This document shows, piece by piece, positions 5,760 to 7,042 of a stretch of 7,042 nt of DNA (positions are counted from its first letter, which is position 1; each line of letters opens with the position of its first letter). The position numbers were made by a program, and so were the translations under genes. Origin of the DNA: Klebsiella pneumoniae. Lineage in GTDB: Bacteria; Pseudomonadota; Gammaproteobacteria; Ga0077536. The notes below the pieces were generated by a model. The model was not told where the DNA came from and ran no database searches. It saw only the letters and a program-made list of their open reading frames with translations. The stretch covers positions 1-7,042 of the forward strand of contig CAMCBY010000217.1 of assembly GCA_945873015.1 (NCBI GenBank). The letters run 5' to 3'.

Positions 5760-6830
5760 TCAGGCGAAGTGCGGCATGATGTCGCGCGCGATCTGGTCAA
5801 CGACCTCGCGGGTCGGGCGTATCGGCTGGATCGCGACCTGGTGCACGCCGGCGTCGCGCATGGCCTCGATCATGCCGAGCACCTGCGACTTGGTGCCGGT
5901 CAGGGTGGTGGCCTGGATGATCTTCTTGCTCATCAGCGCCTCGTGTTCGTCCTTCAGGTGCTGCAGATAGCCCTCGTAGAGTTTCAGATGGCGGCTCTCG
6001 ATGGGCGCATTGGGCTCGTGATAAACATCGATGAAACGCATCAGTTCGTCGCGCAGCGAGCCCGGTATCGCGCTTGGGTCCTTGTGGCAGGACAGCGCAA
6101 AGATGTTGCTCGACGAGGCCACCATCGGCCCCACCGCCTCGCGTACCGCGCGCGTTTCGATCTGCTCGTCGGACTCGGTCAGGTAGAACGCGGTCATCGA
6201 CAGCACATAGATCTTGTCGGGGTCGCGCCCGGCTTCCTCGGCGCCCTTGCGCACGTTGGCGAGCATCCACTTGACGAGATCGGGGTGCACGGCACCGAAC
6301 AGAATCACGCCGTCGGCAATCCGGCCGGCGAGCTGCGCGACCTTCGGGCCCGACGCCGAGATGTAGATCGGAATACGATCCTTGATGTTGATCATGCCGA
6401 GCGTGGGATTGAGGAACTTGATCTTGCGGCGCCGCTCGCCCTCGCTGTAGTCGGTGATCTTGCCTTCGAAAAGATCGCGGCAGATGCGCACGTGATCTTC
6501 CAGTTGCGACATCTTCGCCGCCGGCATGCCCATCGTGCGGCGCGTGGTGTTGCCGGTGCCTATGCCCATGATGGTGCGGCCCGGTGCGAGTTCGTTGATG
6601 GTCGCCATGCCGCAGGCCGACAATGGCGCGATACGCGAGGCCGGGTTGGTCACGCCGGGGCCGATCTTGATGCGGCTGGTGCGGTCAGCGCACAGCGCCA
6701 TCACCGCGTAGACTTCGCTGCCGAGCATCTGCGTGTCGTAGAGCCAGGCGTGAGAGAAGCCGTGATCCTCGGCGTACTTCACATCCTTGTGGATGTGTAT
6801 GTCTCCCATAAAAACGAATCCGAAATCCAT
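5760..6830 (-). CDS. LLM class (luciferase-like) flavin-dependent oxidoreductase
   Basis: A complete 356-residue TIM-barrel oxidoreductase of the bacterial luciferase / methylenetetrahydromethanopterin reductase superfamily, at the usual length for the family. Seen directly: N-terminal strand MDFGFVFMGD; AEDHGFSHAWLYD (20-32), the first helix and strand; IKIGPGVTNPASRIAPLSA (54-72), the typical strand with TNP; LAPGRTIMGIGTGN (81-94); and PIYISASGPK followed by QLAGRIADGVI (154-176), a family hallmark around the cofactor phosphate site. Such enzymes use FMN or coenzyme F420 and reduce or oxygenate small organic substrates in the cytoplasm; which cofactor and substrate apply cannot be read here. 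The start at 6830 is backed by GAGGG five bases upstream. It stands alone, convergent with the kinase and divergent from the gene at the right edge. Confidence 0.88.
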   Translation of the reverse strand: MDFGFVFMGDIHIHKDVKYAEDHGFSHAWLYDTQMLGSEVYAVMALCADRTSRIKIGPGVTNPASRIAPLSACGMATINELAPGRTIMGIGTGNTTRRTMGMPAAKMSQLEDHVRICRDLFEGKITDYSEGERRRKIKFLNPTLGMINIKDRIPIYISASGPKVAQLAGRIADGVILFGAVHPDLVKWMLANVRKGAEEAGRDPDKIYVLSMTAFYLTESDEQIETRAVREAVGPMVASSSNIFALSCHKDPSAIPGSLRDELMRFIDVYHEPNAPIESRHLKLYEGYLQHLKDEHEALMSKKIIQATTLTGTKSQVLGMIEAMRDAGVHQVAIQPIRPTREVVDQIARDIMPHFA

Positions 6831-6936
6831 ATCTGCCCTCTTGTGTGTGACTGCTGTGACGGCGCGCGCTGTTTAGAAGCGGTCACCAGCGCGCAGTGTG
6901 CGCACCAGCAGATCCCAGGTCAAACGAAGGTTCACC
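6831..6936. promoter_or_regulatory. Divergent promoter region with 8-bp inverted repeat and TGTGAC direct repeats
   Basis: The gap upstream of the oxidoreductase and the right-edge gene holds a perfect 8-base inverted repeat, GCGCGCTG (6864-6871) and CAGCGCGC (6887-6894), 15 bases apart, and two TGTGAC direct repeats (6846-6851 and 6855-6860). A dyad with centres about two helical turns apart between divergent genes is a reasonable regulator site controlling one or both. No -10/-35 pair stands out on either strand. GC-rich arms of this size can occur by chance. Confidence 0.35.
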
Positions 6937-6990
6937 ATGTTGAAGCGGACGACTCAGGTAGTCATGGGCAGACGCCTGCGAGGATTGACG

Positions 6991-7042
6991 ATGTGCAACA
7001 GGCATGCGAGCTTTTGCGCGTGTTCCCTACTCGCGTTTATCT
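6991..7042 (+). CDS. Start of a probable exported protein, cut by window end
   Basis: An open frame runs off the right edge. ATG 6991 has GAGGA (6980-6984) six bases upstream, a good Shine-Dalgarno. An in-frame ATG at 6937 with GAAGG (6926-6930) six bases upstream would add 18 residues, including several Arg. The 17 visible residues after 6991 (MCNRHASFCACSLLAFI) look like the beginning of a signal peptide: a short polar start with Arg and His followed by a hydrophobic run. It is divergent from the oxidoreductase gene. Nothing more can be said of its family, and the fragment is short enough that it could be spurious. Confidence 0.4.
   Translation, partial: MCNRHASFCACSLLAFI

Overview
The window looks like chromosome from a GC-rich Gram-negative bacterium, most likely a proteobacterium. 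The reasons are consistently GC-rich third codon positions, two typical lipobox lipoproteins, and a long soluble multi-PAS hybrid histidine kinase. I cannot name a genus from the sequence. No rRNA, tRNA, CRISPR array, insertion sequence or phage gene is visible.

Layout. Bases 1-554 (minus) carry the N-terminal two thirds of a sugar phosphate isomerase/epimerase-type TIM barrel that runs off the left edge. Bases 788-2386 (minus) carry two adjacent, probably co-transcribed outer-membrane lipoprotein genes of similar architecture: signal peptide with lipobox, glycine-rich hydrophobic segment, and a similar C-terminal domain. They look like an old tandem duplication. Bases 2387-2936 are a 550-base divergent intergenic region with inverted repeats but no convincing gene. 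Bases 2937-5688 (plus) encode a cytoplasmic hybrid sensor kinase (four PAS domains, HisKA, HATPase, receiver) whose reading frame is broken in the fourth PAS domain. A hairpin lies between its stop and the convergent stop of a luciferase-like (LLM) flavin-dependent oxidoreductase at 5760-6830 (minus). The last 210 bases hold a divergent promoter region with an inverted repeat and the start of a probable exported protein (plus) cut by the window end.

The most interesting point is the kinase break. It sits exactly on three tandem copies of a 7-base unit (4338-4358). Removing one copy restores a continuous 914-residue kinase with a normal PAS junction; three copies give a 495-residue PAS-only protein. 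This may be a sequencing error, a strain-specific null allele, or a slipped-strand ON/OFF switch on a sensor kinase. The sequence alone cannot decide between them.

The genes do not form one obvious pathway. The two lipoproteins probably act together in the cell envelope. The kinase has no cognate regulator beside it beyond its own receiver domain. The TIM-barrel and LLM enzymes are probably separate metabolic functions.
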